Shown here: piece after piece, positions 45,201 to 55,940 of the stretch
Layout: the number at the start of each line of letters is the position of its first letter
Numbering within the stretch: the first letter of the stretch is position 1
DNA from: Hordeum vulgare subsp. vulgare
Lineage: Eukaryota; Streptophyta; Magnoliopsida; Poales; Poaceae
Length of the DNA: 64,000 nucleotides
NCBI RefSeq assembly: GCF_904849725.1
Contig: NC_058523.1
Location: 174,574,689-174,638,688, forward strand
Direction of reading: 5' to 3'
Notes under the pieces: model-generated
What the model was told of the DNA's origin: nothing
Databases searched by the model: none
What the model saw: only the letters and a program-made list of their open reading frames with translations
Made by a program: the position numbers and the translations under genes

Positions 45201-45707
45201 TTTGAAAAGCTTTCCATAAGCCCACTACTGTCTTGTTCTTTTCATTGTTGTTTTTCCAACAACTCCGTTCAATTCTTCTTGCAAGGATGCTTGCCAAGTT
45301 CATTGGAGTTAGTAGTTGTCATTCTCTCTTCATTCTCTTCTTCCGTATGAGCTAGTTCCTATTCTATTGTTCCGGAGGCTTTGTGATATTGCTCTTTTGG
45401 GTCAATCTTGTTGTTCTATCAAGTTCATGGTGTTCCCTTGCTCTATTTAGTTGTTTGTTATGTATATTGTCTATTTCTTCCACCTTTTCGAATTTTCTGT
45501 CCCATTTTCCTACCGAAGTGCTGCCGAAATTTTCCGTGAATTCTTGCTTCTTTCTCATATCTTTTCTCATTGCCTTGCAACCGTCAAGGATCGTTGGTTT
45601 CACTCATTTGTCAAGAAGCGACTAAGTTTTACCTCTTGTTCTTTCTCATCCTCTCCCCCTTTCATTCTTAGATCTCGGGGCGAGATCTTCTTGTAGTGTA
45701 GGAGAGT
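42296..45707 (+). other. LARD B internal domain, non-coding
   Basis: T/C-rich on the sense strand, with at least 15 CCGG-centred motifs (CCGGAGT, CCGGTGC and similar) between about 43325 and 45375. It is collinear with LARD A's domain but lacks the 280-bp tandem duplication. It ends CTCGGGGCGAGATCTTCTTG, then TAGTGTAGGAGAGT before the 3' LTR. No polyprotein homology; ORFs of up to about 100 codons follow composition only. Confidence 0.8.
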
Positions 45708-47334
45708 TGTGGCAGCCCGATGCCGATGTTCCAGAAGATTCCCCTCTCTTTCCGTTTTCGTCGCGTGTCTATTTTTATTTGTCGCATCATCATCGCATCA
45801 TGCGCATCATCAGCATTGCATCGGCGTCCTGTTGCCGCCAGTTTTTGAAAACCTTGCATTCGTTAGTAGTTGCCGGTTCTCGTCGTTGTCCGTTCTGAGT
45901 CCGACCGCACACGCACGCGCCCGCGGCATCGTCGAAACCTTGTTTTAAAGTGTACGTAAAACTTTCTCCGATTGAGCTGGAACTTGGCGTGCGGTATTAA
46001 TTTAGTGTAGGTAGGCCGTCCGTCAAATATCATCGCGATCGGAGCTCGTTTGTTACCCGTGTCGTTTATTATATAGCGGCACTATAGCCGGTCAATTGTC
46101 GGACGTTTCGGTATTTTAAACTCTGTCACCGGGTTGCCCGTTTTCCACCTCTTCTATGCCTAGCCCCTCTGCACAGTGCATCGACCCTACGCGCAGCCCA
46201 GTCCGGGAACCTCCCGGAACCCGAACCCGGCGGTCATGTCCATTGGATCTGGATCAACCCCGTTTTACCGCAAGCAGTCATCAGCTTGTCCATTGGCCTC
46301 TCTAATCTAGTTATTTTTTTTCGACCGTCCGATCCGAATCGGAGGGTTCAAATAACCCCTAATCTAACCTACCTTATATATAGTCCACCTAATCTAACCT
46401 AGCCCTAGCTGTCCCATCCATCAATTCCCTCTCCGCCGCCACCCACTGAAAATTTCCCCTTGGCATCCATCCCCATCCAACCACATTGCTAAGACCACCT
46501 TCCTTGTTTTCCGCCGCCGTCCAACCTGCAACATCCTCCCTCTTGCCCGAGTGGACCCGTCCGCCTCCCTTGGATCCGTGCGCCGGCGCACCTCGTCTCC
46601 AAGCAGCAGGCAAGAGCTGGACTCCAGCAGCACTCATGGCACCCGTGATTCAACTAGCTCCACCCGTGCGCCTCCGTGCTCGACCCTGGCCCCCAGCAAG
46701 CGGCGCCATCCACCTCTCCTCGCGAGCCCGAGCCAAGCCGACCCCGCCGTTGTTCCAGCAAGTTGCCGGCAGCCAGAGCTCCGCAGGCCGGACCAGGGTC
46801 CCTCCCTTCTCCTTCTTCCTGCTCTCTTCCATCTATTCCTGACTCTCTCTCTGTCTCATCTCTCTCTCGTTTCTTTCAGCAGGCCTCCATGGTCGCCTCC
46901 CCAAGAAGCGCCCCGTCGGCCGGCCTCGCGGTGCCAGACGCCGCCTCCACCGGGAATGGAACCGCGACACCAAGGTCGTCTAGATCCGACTAGAGCTCGC
47001 CTTCCTGCCCATCCGTGACGCGCGTCATCCTCCGTGGTGTTCTCCTCTGCTCCTGTTCGTCAGAAAACGAGCAGAGCCAGGACGTCGTTGCTTCGAGCGA
47101 GCGTGGTGCTCGCATGCCCAGGCAGGTGCCCCGCCCCCTCGTGCGCTTCTCCCTCCTCTCTTCTCGGCCTCCTCTCCCCCCTGACTTCTCTCTCTTGCAG
47201 GAGTCCATGCCCTCCATGGACAGGAGCTGCGTTCCCCACCTGGCAACAGAGATATCTCTGTTTCACATTTCAGTTTCGTCAGGTTCGGCTCAGATATGGT
47301 TCATCTTGCGGAAACCCCCTTTTGCATCACTGAT

Positions 47335-47412
47335 TCGCTTGTATCCCAGTGGTCAGCGCGCTTGGTAGCAAACCTGAGGTCCAGGGATCAAATCCCGTCG
47401 GCGCCTCCTTTT
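47335..47412 (+). ncRNA. tRNA-like module 1 in LARD B 3' LTR
   Basis: A box TATCCCAGTGGT (47342-47353; 10 of 12) and B box GGATCAAATCC (47385-47395) are 43 nt apart, followed by T4 at 47409-47412. The order CAGTGGTCAGCGCGC resembles a tRNA D-arm. This copy is better preserved than that in the 5' LTR. Confidence 0.6.
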
Positions 47413-47491
47413 GTTTATTTCGTTTTTTTTTATGTTGCACTAGCAGTAGAGTTAGTTTAGCTATGCTAAGTCCTCATCTATGGTCAGTTGT

Positions 47492-47569
47492 GCTGCAGTA
47501 GCATAGTGGTGTGGAGTTGTGCTTATGGTACCCTAGGTTCAGGGTTCGAATCCCCTTGCACCCCATTTT
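47492..47569 (+). ncRNA. tRNA-like module 2 in LARD B 3' LTR
   Basis: A box TAGCATAGTGGT (47499-47510) and B box GGTTCGAATCC (47543-47553) are 44 nt apart, with T4 at 47566-47569 and a longer T-run after it. No difference from the 5' LTR copy was seen in either box. Confidence 0.62.
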
Positions 47570-48779
47570 ATTTTTTTTAGGTGTATGGTGAAGTAGTTGG
47601 GGTGTGTGTATTGTGGGGGTATGGTCCACTTGCATACACCCATTAGGGGCCCTGGTGAGTATGACCAGTGGGACCCCCTGATGTTTATATGTTTTTTTGT
47701 TGTTGTTGCTTTGTTTTGGTTAGGTTTGTGATGTATTTCCAAATCTGGAATATTCTGTAAGAGGAATATGCCAAATCTGGCATATCAAGAACAACCCATA
47801 TTCTTGTTATTAGCGGAGTTTGATCTTGTGTAGTTTTTCCTTTGCTGTTTCTGGTGTTTTCTGCATGCATATATAGCAGTGTAATATATGAATTTGGGGT
47901 AGAAGAACCCAATGAATCCAATGGTGGCACTGGATTCCAGTTGTGAGCAGTTTTGCAGAAGTGGCACTTTGTGATGAGGTGGCACTTGTTGACCTCGTAG
48001 GTTGGTGTAAGTGCATAGTTAGGGATTGAGCATACATGCATCATTTTAGTTAGTGCTTCCTGTTGTGCATGTCTCTTGATTGTAGCTCCGTTCTATGTTC
48101 CACGTGTTAACCGGCTAAGATGACATGTAGAATCACCGCTTCACCCCTTGCCATGTTAACAACATTTAATATTGCCGTGTAACTAATCGGGATAGAACTA
48201 AATGATTAATGTGGAGTTTCGTCAATATGCAACTCGTTGCATATTGAACTTCACTTAATGTGTAGTGTTTGATTGTGTGATTTGTCATGCCGTGACTTGC
48301 ATGTATTCAGCTGTTCATGCATCATTTGTGTTGTGCATCGTGTGGTGAATTCCGTGTGATGATTTGTGTTTCCAGTTTGCTTCGTCTCGATAGAGCTCCG
48401 CAGGCGTGCCGGATTGTGAGGACCCGTTCGACTACGTCGGTTCGTCTGCTTCACGGAGGCATTCTTCTTCCAAGCGGGATCTCAGGCAAGATGATCATTT
48501 CCCCAGATACCATTACTATCATTGCCATGCTAGTTTTACCGTTGCTATCGTTTACGTCTCGTTGCCTACCACATGTTAAATATCAGCCTCTCTACAATGC
48601 CATGAAACCATCAACCTGTCCGATCTAGCAAACCACTGATTGGCTAAGTTACTGCTTGCTTAACCCTGTTGATAGCGTTGCTAGTTGCAGGTGCAGTTGC
48701 TTCCATGTGACAACATGGGTTCCTTGTTATATCACCATATTTAAATGCTATTTCATTTAATGCACCTATACACTTGGTA

Positions 48780-48827
48780 AAAGGTGGAAGGCTCGGCCTT
48801 TCTAGCCTGGTGTTTTGTTCCACCTTT
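48780..48827 (+). other. Conserved 48-nt hairpin, LARD B 3' LTR
   Basis: Same perfectly paired ten-base arms and the same loop as the other four copies. Confidence 0.6.
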
Positions 48828-50158
48828 GCCCCCTTAGTTTCGGCTACCAGTGTTATGTTCCATAAATGAGCGCTCCTAACACGATCGGGGTTGTTATGGG
48901 GACCCCCTTGATAATTCGTTTTAGATTAAAGCTGGTCTGGCAAGGCCCAACATTGGTACTACATTTGCCTAAACACCTAATAAAATTGCATAGGGACTTT
49001 CCGGACCCCGAGGATAATTTAATCAACCCCCGGGCCAGTGCTCCTCATGAGTGTTGGTCCCACCTGAGCGATGTCCGGCGCCCCTCTGGTCACCCGGAGG
49101 TTTAGCGATCCCGACGTCTAGCTCATCCGCCGTGTCCTGAGAACGAGGTACGCGACTCCTATCGGGATCGTCGACACGTCGGGCGGCCTTGCTGGATTAG
49201 TTTTACCTTTGACGAGATATCTTGTGCATCGGGATTCCGGTGATGCTTTGGGTAATCTTAGAGTTGAGGTTTTTCACTAGGGAATCCGACGAGATCGCGA
49301 GCTTCGTGATCGAGGATTTCTATGCGGCTTGTGGTAATTTGTGATGGACTAGTTGGAGCACCCCTGCAGGGTTAAATCTTTTCGGAAAGCCGTGCCCGCG
49401 GTTATGTGGCAACGTGGAAACTTTGTTTAACACTGGTTCTAGATAACTTGAAGTTAATCAATTAAAATATGCCAACTGTGTGCGTAACCGTGACTGTCTC
49501 TTTCGTGAGTTCCTTCTCCGATCGAGGACACGGTGGGGTTATGTCTGACGTAGGTAGGTGTTCAGGATCATTCATTTGATCATCAGTAGACACGTCCGTT
49601 ATGCGTAGATCTTCCCCCTCTTATTTCTTGTACTCGTAAGTTTAGCCACCAAATATATGCTTAGCCGCTGCTGCAACCTCACCACTTAACCATACCTCAC
49701 CCACTTAGCTTTGCTAGTCTTGATACCTTTGGAAATGAAATTGCTGAGTTCCTTGTGGCTCACAGATTGCTACAACACCAGTTGCAGGTACATGTAAAGG
49801 TTACTTGACGCGAACGCGTTGATTGTTCATTTGGAGTTGCTTCTTCTTCTTCTTCTTCATCGATCTAGGATGGGCTCCAGGCCGGCAGCCTGGGATAGCA
49901 AGGATGGACGTCGTTTCATTTTCTTGTTTGTTTTCGTCCGTAGTCGGACCCTGCTCTTACTCTTGATGATTATGTAATGTACCGATGTGACTCTGATGTA
50001 GCTTGTGGCGAGTGTAAGCCAACTCTGTATATATATCTCTTCTTTTCAGTACATGTACTTGTAACGATATACATTCTTGCGACACGACGAGATGCGCTTC
50101 TATCCCTGACGAGGCCTTCGTGCCAAATTGAGGATAGGGTCGCATCTTGGGCGTGACA

Positions 50159-51861
50159 CCTGGGCTCTCTTAGCTCAAATGGGGCACTAGGGTGGTCGAT
50201 TGGAGGTAGGAGGGAGAGGCCTGAGGTACTGGGAGAGTTGGTGTGGCCTATTTATAGGCCAGCGACAGTCACCGAAAGGTGGTGTGTCGGTGGTTTTGCT
50301 GCAGCGGCAAGAGAGGGAGAGAGGGCTCGAGCGCAAAACCGTGGTTTACGGATGTGGTTTAGGACCGCGTGGCATCTTCAGGAGGAGCGTGGGCAGCCTC
50401 TTGGGGCGTCGAGGTGGCGAGGTCCTTCTGGCCGCTTCGGCCACGCGGGGGCACGCGTCGCCAGGGGCAGAGGAGAGGGGAGAAGAGGGGCCCGTCGCTG
50501 CCCTGGATACGGTCGTTGGTGTAGTCAAAGAGGGGCAACGGGGGAGGCGAGAACCGGCCGGTGCTTGTCCCCTAGGGCTCAGGTGCGCCCTGTAGCACAT
50601 CCAGAGCGCCATTTTGGCATGCCACCACATGCTGGCACGATCTCGCGCGTCTTGGGCGTGCCTTGCGTGTCTGGGAGATGGAGTAGATGCCCTTTGGGCG
50701 CTAGGAACCGGGAAGAGTCAAGCTGGCCAAGGGGAGAGATTTAAAGTGGTTCTGTTAGCCTTGGTTCAGGAGCTAAAATGGAGATTTTGCCTCCCTCTCC
50801 TCTGCAGTTGAGGAGGGGCACAGGCCAAGTGTGACATGAATTTGGAGTGAAGGGAGTAAGTGTGGTGGTTGCTAGATGTTGTCTTACAAATCTGGCAAAA
50901 GGTGTTTGATGCATGTTTGGGGAAGTTAACCTCCTCCAAATTCATTGAAAGTTAACATGACTTGGTTTTTGGCATAATTAGGAGGCTCTAGCAAATTTGA
51001 GTTTCATTGGACAAGTTTGGCAATGTAAACTTGAAAATACCCACAAATGGGTTGATCTGCATTCTTGTGAGAAGATGTGAGAAAATCAATTCCCACAAAT
51101 TCCATTCTTGGCATGATCCCCTTATGTGAGGAGCACTCCTGCAAAGTTTGAGACCAAATGGACAAACTTCGCAATGTAAAGTTGCACCAACTTGATTCTG
51201 GATAGACAGGGTTTCTGAATTATTTGGTGATTCAAATCACCTTGAATGGAGGTGAAACTTGGAATGATCACCAAATATAGCATGTGGGACATGCTAGAAT
51301 TTTTTCAGAATTTATTAAGAATATTTCCTTTGGAAATATTTTGAAAGATCAAAACAGACAAAAATGGTTTTCAAAGATTTTCTAAAATATCTTGAATAGG
51401 ACTAGGGGTTGAAACTCTTATGTATGGAGAATATATGTAATATGAGTATTCCCAAGTTTTCTCTGATTTTTCTAAGCTTGAAAAATAATTGTTCACCTAG
51501 AAATACAATTTCTTGCCTTAGAAAAGGACATATAAATAAAATAGAAAAATAACTTTAAAAATATTTATTTAATGGCTTTGAAGAGTTATAATCATATTAG
51601 AATCAAAATACAATATTTAGGTGAAGACACTTCCTTAAATTCAGGGACTTGGAGTGCAACCCCAAAGCAAGGTTTTGGTCTACCAAAATAATTAAAAGGA
51701 TTTTTTTTGAAATAATATTCTATAAAAACTGTTTTTAGAGATCTACTCACAAGCACACCTTCAACAATAACATTCAAGGAACTCACGGCATTCACCTAAA
51801 AAGTTTTAATTCATACCAAATTTTGAAAGAAGACACAGTAAGGTGAAAACAGGGTGTGACA
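50159..51861 (-). repeat. Element C 5' LTR, outer part
   Basis: On the - strand the LTR starts TGTCACACCCTG at 51861. Positions 51212-51861 align with the 3' LTR at 1-649. The remainder to 50159 is the U3 part, joined to 35993-37834 across LARD B. A TATA box TATAAATAGG on the - strand lies at 50247-50256. ORFs on the + strand near 50200-50740 are GC-rich shadows and are not called. Confidence 0.87.
50247..50256 (-). promoter_or_regulatory. Element C 5' LTR TATA box
   Basis: TATAAATAGG on the - strand in a GC-rich setting, about 1.6 kb from the LTR start. LARD B lies about 90 bp downstream in the direction of transcription, so C's own transcript would run into LARD B antisense. Confidence 0.65.
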
Positions 51862-52676
51862 TTGTGTTAACGAGAATTTTATACTACATAAATCTATGCA
51901 CTTGTGTATGATCAGGTTTATTTATAACACAAGCATTGAAGGAGCAATGGGGCTCGTTGATGAGGATGGCAAGCATGAGGAAGATCAGGGACGAAGTGGA
52001 GCCATCAAGGGCAAGAATTTCAGTTCGGACTACCAAAAGTCCTGAATTTGAAACAGACGTGGATTCTTCATACGGAGTCAAAATAAAGCAAATAAGAACT
52101 TTTTGAAGAGGAAATTACAAGAGCTTTCCAATGGGTATGGCCCCATGGACCGGTTCAACTCGTACTGGGCGCGGAGACCGAAACAAGTCACGAATCATTT
52201 TCTATCTGTTTCCAAACAGAGTCCGTCTAGGTTAGGGACGTTAGAGATATTATTGTTTTCGACTCCAACACAATGTTGGACGTCCAACAGCCTTTATCAG
52301 GTTTGTAATTTGGAGTTTTTGGGCTAGACCACGTTTAAACAAAACCCTAGATCGAACTGCTGCAAGCATTCATCTGAAATCGAGTTCCTCTTTGTTGCGA
52401 TCAGGAATTCACCCTCTCCACTTTGCTGTGATCTGGAGAGTTTAGCTACCAAAGTTTGAGTGTGATCTGTTGTTCCATTGAGAATTAATAGATTGCGAAA
52501 CCGCTTCGTGGTCGGCAGCTACGTTGCACCAGCGTGTGGTAATATCCATTGGGTTGAAGAGTTCTTGCATTGGCAACGGGGAAACAGCCGGAGAGTTCGA
52601 GAGCATCCGCGAGTTATCTTCATCATCCATCACTTCCACCATCGGCTCACTAAGAAGATCGGGCCACCCCTTATCA
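51862..52676 (+). repeat. Element D 5' LTR, partial
   Basis: TTGTGTTAACGAGAATTTTA (51862) to CCCCTTATCA (52676) aligns with 63072-63891. The first five bases, TTGTG, are the likely target duplication of element C, whose other copy is off the window. The TATA region reads CCTTTATCAGG here against CCTTTATAAGG in the 3' LTR, so this copy's promoter is mutated. Confidence 0.85.
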
Positions 52677-52678
52677 TC

Positions 52679-52690
52679 TTGGTATCAGAT
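52679..52690 (+). promoter_or_regulatory. Element D primer binding site (tRNA-Met type)
   Basis: TTGGTATCAGAT lies three bases after the LTR end TTATCA. It matches the tRNA-Met PBS core TGGTATCAGA. Confidence 0.8.
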
Positions 52691-53725
52691 TTTCAGCGTT
52701 TACTCGGTGAGCAATCCATACCTGTAGTTTTTGTTTTCGTCCTATACAAAAAAAACCACAAAAGTATTAGGGTTAGAATAGCCATAGACTAGATAGCACT
52801 GATTGTATCTTCTATTTGTAGTTCATGTTGATCTATTTTTTGCGTCCCTCTTTGTCCTTTTTGTGTCGTCGTTGTCTAGGACTAGTTTTAGGTTTCAATT
52901 TTCATAGTCGGTCTGTTTTTCACTTTTGTTTGGAGTCTAAACATGAAAAACAAATTATCGAGTTGGTCTCCTAGATCTAATCGAACTCGGAGTCCTTGCC
53001 CTGCTGCGGCACAAAAAGTGCAATTTCTCTGCCACAAGTCGAGTATACATAGAACTCGTTTCTTTTGCAACTTTCTTAGGACTTCCAATCCGTGTCTTTG
53101 TGAGACTTAGCTACAACCTATCTACAACATATGTTCAGGAGCTTACCCATTAGACTAGCTAATATTGTGCTCTAAGGCTGCTCAATAGGTTGTTGCACGA
53201 CTTTGTTTTCTGAATTTTTTGCTCGGCGATGCGACATTTTGTGGGCGAAAAAAACAAGAAGAAAGAAAAAGATAGAAAAGAGGCCTGAAAGTTTGTGATA
53301 ACTACTGCAATTTTGGAGTTGTTTTACATTGTTGTTTGCACTCGTAGTTTGAGCAATCTTGTGTCTGTTATAGTGAGCTATTTGCTAAGTGTCTTTCTTG
53401 TGCATTGCAACACCAGCTATACTACGGACATACATATTACATTTCCTGCTCATTCCTATAGTTGCATTGCTCCATTTTTTTCCACGTGTGTGTTTCCGGT
53501 GAGTTGTGTGTCACATGAGCAGCAAATAGGATTTGTCTTTGACGTTGTTAGGTATCTATTCCAAGCCCCACTAAATACCCTGATTTTGTCGTGTGACTCT
53601 TTGAGACCCATAATATTCGCTACATCACATCCGTGCACGTGCTGCTATTACAAGCTAGTAAGTTTTGCTAATTCACTTTGGAACGGTAAGATACACAATT
53701 TCTTTCGGGTTTTGAGTGAGTTGAG

Positions 53726-53804
<79 letters not shown>

Positions 53805-53821
53805 TCTTGTGTGCACTAATC
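52691..53821 (+). other. Element D leader
   Basis: About 1.1 kb between PBS and gag with no supported gene. It is T-rich and contains the TA microsatellite just before the gag start. A 174-codon frame at 53295-53819 is partly built from the TA repeat and is not considered a gene. Confidence 0.6.
53732..53803 (+). repeat. (TA)36 microsatellite
   Basis: 72 bp of uninterrupted TA repeats ending 18 bp before the gag ATG. Perfect long repeats mutate fast, so its length probably varies between individuals. In RNA it would fold on itself close to the start codon. Confidence 0.95.
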
Positions 53822-55225
53822 ATGTCTTCAGGTGATGAGAATGCAAGTGTGGTGCAACAAAATAAGGAGGATAATGGTTCGGTTAGTTGGTTCGAGTATG
53901 TGGCTCTTCGTGATCATCTCTCAAGTCAAATTGGGGAACAATCTGAAAAGTTGCACTCTGATTTGGTAATACCAATGTGAAGGTTGTTACTCTTCAGCGA
54001 TCTATGGCAGCCCTTCAGCAATCTATGGATACTATGAACCGAACTATGCAGGTGATGATACAGCGTCATGGACGGACAGCAGATGTTGCTTGTGCGCATG
54101 GTGAGCATGAGGACCAGTTTGGTGAGTATGATGATGCTTACGAGGAGGAGGATCCGCAAGCTTCTGCTGCTACTGTGCCTTGTGACAGATTGCTACAAGC
54201 TAATGCTGCTCATGTTGGGAGTGTCGAGGGCCGAGGTGCTGCACCTCCGGGCCGTGGATTGGTACCACTTGGTCGTTCTCGTCGTGTTTTACACAATGTT
54301 GATCATGCAGCCAATCGTGATGATGATGGGTTGGGTAAGCCAAAATTCAGCATCCCCAAATTTGAGGGCTCTATTGATGTGGAGGAATATATTAATTGGG
54401 AGTTGAAGATGAACAATTGTGGCATTTGCATGATTACACTGAAGATAGAAAGATCAAGCTTGCATCCTCTGAATTTGATGGTTATGCTTTGCTTTGGTGG
54501 CATGGACTTGTTAATGCGAGGCTTGAAGCTGATGATCTGCCTATTCGTTCTTGAAGAGAGATGAAAGAAGAGATGCGGCATCGTTTTGTTCCGCATAACT
54601 ATAGGCGTGCATTGTATGACAAGTTGCAAACTGTGAAGCAAGGTACTTCTTCTGCGGATGAATATTACAAGGAGATGGAGTTGATAATCCAGCGTGCTAA
54701 AGTGAGAGAAGAGCATGAACAAACCATCCAGCGTTTCTTGTCAGGTTTGAATTTTAATGTCAAGATAATTGTACGTCACTACCAATATGTTGATATAGAG
54801 GATTTGTTGCATCAAGCACGTGAAGCTAAATTACAAGTGGTCGGAGATGCCAAATATTTGTCTCGTTATTCCTTTGGTCGAGGCAGTTTTTCATCATGAG
54901 CTACATCTAGTGTTGTACCAAGTTCTCGTGGAGCTGCACCAACTAAATCAATTTCAGTTGCACCATCTCACAAGCCTACAGCGCCACCTACGGCTAGTGC
55001 TACTGGTTTTTCGAGTTCTACAGCCCTCGCACGTGCTATGAACTGCCATACATGTGGAGGGAAGGGCCACTTCAAGCGTGATTGTCCCAATACGAAAGTC
55101 GTGCTAGTAAATGAAGAAACCGGTGAATATGAGAGTGGTGATGAGGTGGATCATGAATCTGATCTTGTGGAGGAAGATGACAGCGATTTGGTATACGTTG
55201 ATGTTGTTCGTTTGCCTTATATTGT
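53822..55225 (+). pseudogene. Element D gag
   Basis: ATG 53822 begins MSSGDENASVVQQNKEDNGS, then WFEYVALRDHLSSQIGEQSE. A frameshift near 53970 leads to VKVVTLQRSMAALQQSMDTM, a coiled-coil-like stretch. Then comes the gag core: KPKFSIPKFEGSIDVEEYIN; a 1-bp loss near 54409; LWWHGLVNARLEADDLP; TGA at 54552-54554 (Trp expected); EMRHRFVPHNYRRALYDKLQ; DEYYKEMELIIQRAKV. TGA at 54897-54899 precedes a Ser/Ala-rich linker and the zinc knuckle CHTCGGKGHFKRDC (about 55044-55085), followed by an acidic tail. Gag forms the particle; CRM-type gag is usually fused in one frame with pol. Confidence 0.82.
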
Positions 55226-55940
55226 TTGCACGCGAAGAGCATTGAGTGTGCACCAAGCCCTCTAGAGGAGCGCTGCAATTTATTTCAGACCATCGCTGCG
55301 CTTGGTAACGGTAAGTCGTGCAAGGTGATAATTGATGGTGGTAGTTGCCACAATTTGGCTAGTAAAGAGCTTTCTCAAAAACTGAATCTGAAATATTTAC
55401 CACACCCTCACCCATATTATATTCGATGGTTGAGTGATAGTGGGGAGATGAAGATCAACCATATGGTGCGTGTGGAATTTCAGATCGGACCATATAAGGA
55501 CACTGTGGAGTGTGATGTTGTTCCTATGACGGTGTGCCATTTATTACTGGGACGTCCATGGCAGTTTGATAGAGATGTCCGCCACAATGGGAGAACCAAC
55601 ACATACCAGCTCAATTGGCAAGGAAAGGTGATCATGTTGAGGCCTATGTTACCGCAAGAAGTTGTGAATCAATCCCGTCAAAAAATTGAGGTTCCCCGTG
55701 GGGATGAGCGTGAGAGTTTAGATAGGAGAGAGACTCCACTTTCGGTGAGTGAGGGCTAGAAGCCAAATCTGAGTGGCAAAAAGAAAGTGAGGGACAGAAA
55801 AAATTAACATTATTGGCCACCAAATCTGATTTGATAGAGTTTCGTGAGGATCCCACTCTAATACCTCTAGTGCTTATGTACAAGGGGAAATTCTTATTTC
55901 TAACGATATAACTCCTCTTTCTATTGGTGTTTCTAATGTT
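55226..55940 (+). pseudogene. Element D protease and linker
   Basis: CNLFQTIAALGNGKSCKVII leads to the active site IDGGSCHNLAS (about 55331-55363). It continues with LKYLPHPHPYYIRWLSDSGE, VECDVVPMTVCHLLLGRPW and FDRDVRHNGRTNTYQLNW up to TAG near 55757. The retropepsin fold looks complete within one open frame. From 55760 to 55940 the linker to RT has stops in all frames. The start of the frame overlaps the end of gag's acidic tail in another phase, so a frameshift separates them. Confidence 0.83.

Larger units (their letters stand above)
37835..50158 (+). mobile_element. LARD B: complete non-autonomous LARD retrotransposon (Sukkula-like)
   Basis: LTRs of 4446 bp (37835-42280) and 4451 bp (45708-50158) flank a 3427-bp non-coding domain with an intact PBS. 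The exact duplication CCTGG lies at 37830-37834 and 50159-50163. It is the same family as LARD A but a different subfamily: the first half of the LTR is diverged, while the 3' part of the LTR and much of the internal domain align. By eye the LTRs differ by roughly 1-2%. It has no enzyme genes. It inserted in element C's 5' LTR, in opposite orientation and about 90 bp downstream of C's TATA box. Confidence 0.94.
45708..50158 (+). repeat. LARD B 3' LTR
   Basis: It starts TGTGGCAGCCCGATG (one change from the 5' LTR) and ends GGCGTGACA. TATA box 46375-46383; tRNA-like modules 47335-47412 and 47492-47569; hairpin 48780-48827. It is followed by the CCTGG duplication. Confidence 0.92.
1..51861 (-). 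mobile_element. Element C: Tekay/RIRE3-like chromovirus (Ty3/gypsy), nested and defective
   Basis: A gypsy element read right to left. Its order is 5' LTR (51861 to 35993, split by LARD B), PBS-like site, an ORF upstream of gag, gag with a zinc knuckle, protease, RT, RNase H, integrase, chromodomain, PPT and 3' LTR (649 leftwards, off the window). Four insertions interrupt it: LARD A, Tat element E, solo LTR F and LARD B. Subtracting them leaves about 10 kb in the window; with the missing LTR part the full element would be near 13 kb. The order RT-RNase H-integrase-chromodomain is chromoviral, and the long LTR plus the extra upstream ORF fit the Tekay/RIRE3 group. Every coding part has stops or frameshifts, so it is inactive. 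The right end abuts TTGTG of element D's LTR; the left end is not visible. The family name is inferred from memory of motifs. Confidence 0.85.

Noticed and set aside
804..50158. LARD A and LARD B as the two ends of one large composite element
   Set aside because: Each has its own pair of LTRs and its own, different target duplication (GTTCG and CCTGG).
50200..50811. 131- and 168-codon + strand ORFs right of LARD B
   Set aside because: They lie in element C's LTR, antisense to it, in GC-rich sequence, with no recognisable domain.
53295..53819. 174-codon ORF ending in repeated Y-I
   Set aside because: The tail is only the TA microsatellite and the rest shows no known motif. It lies in an untranslated leader.
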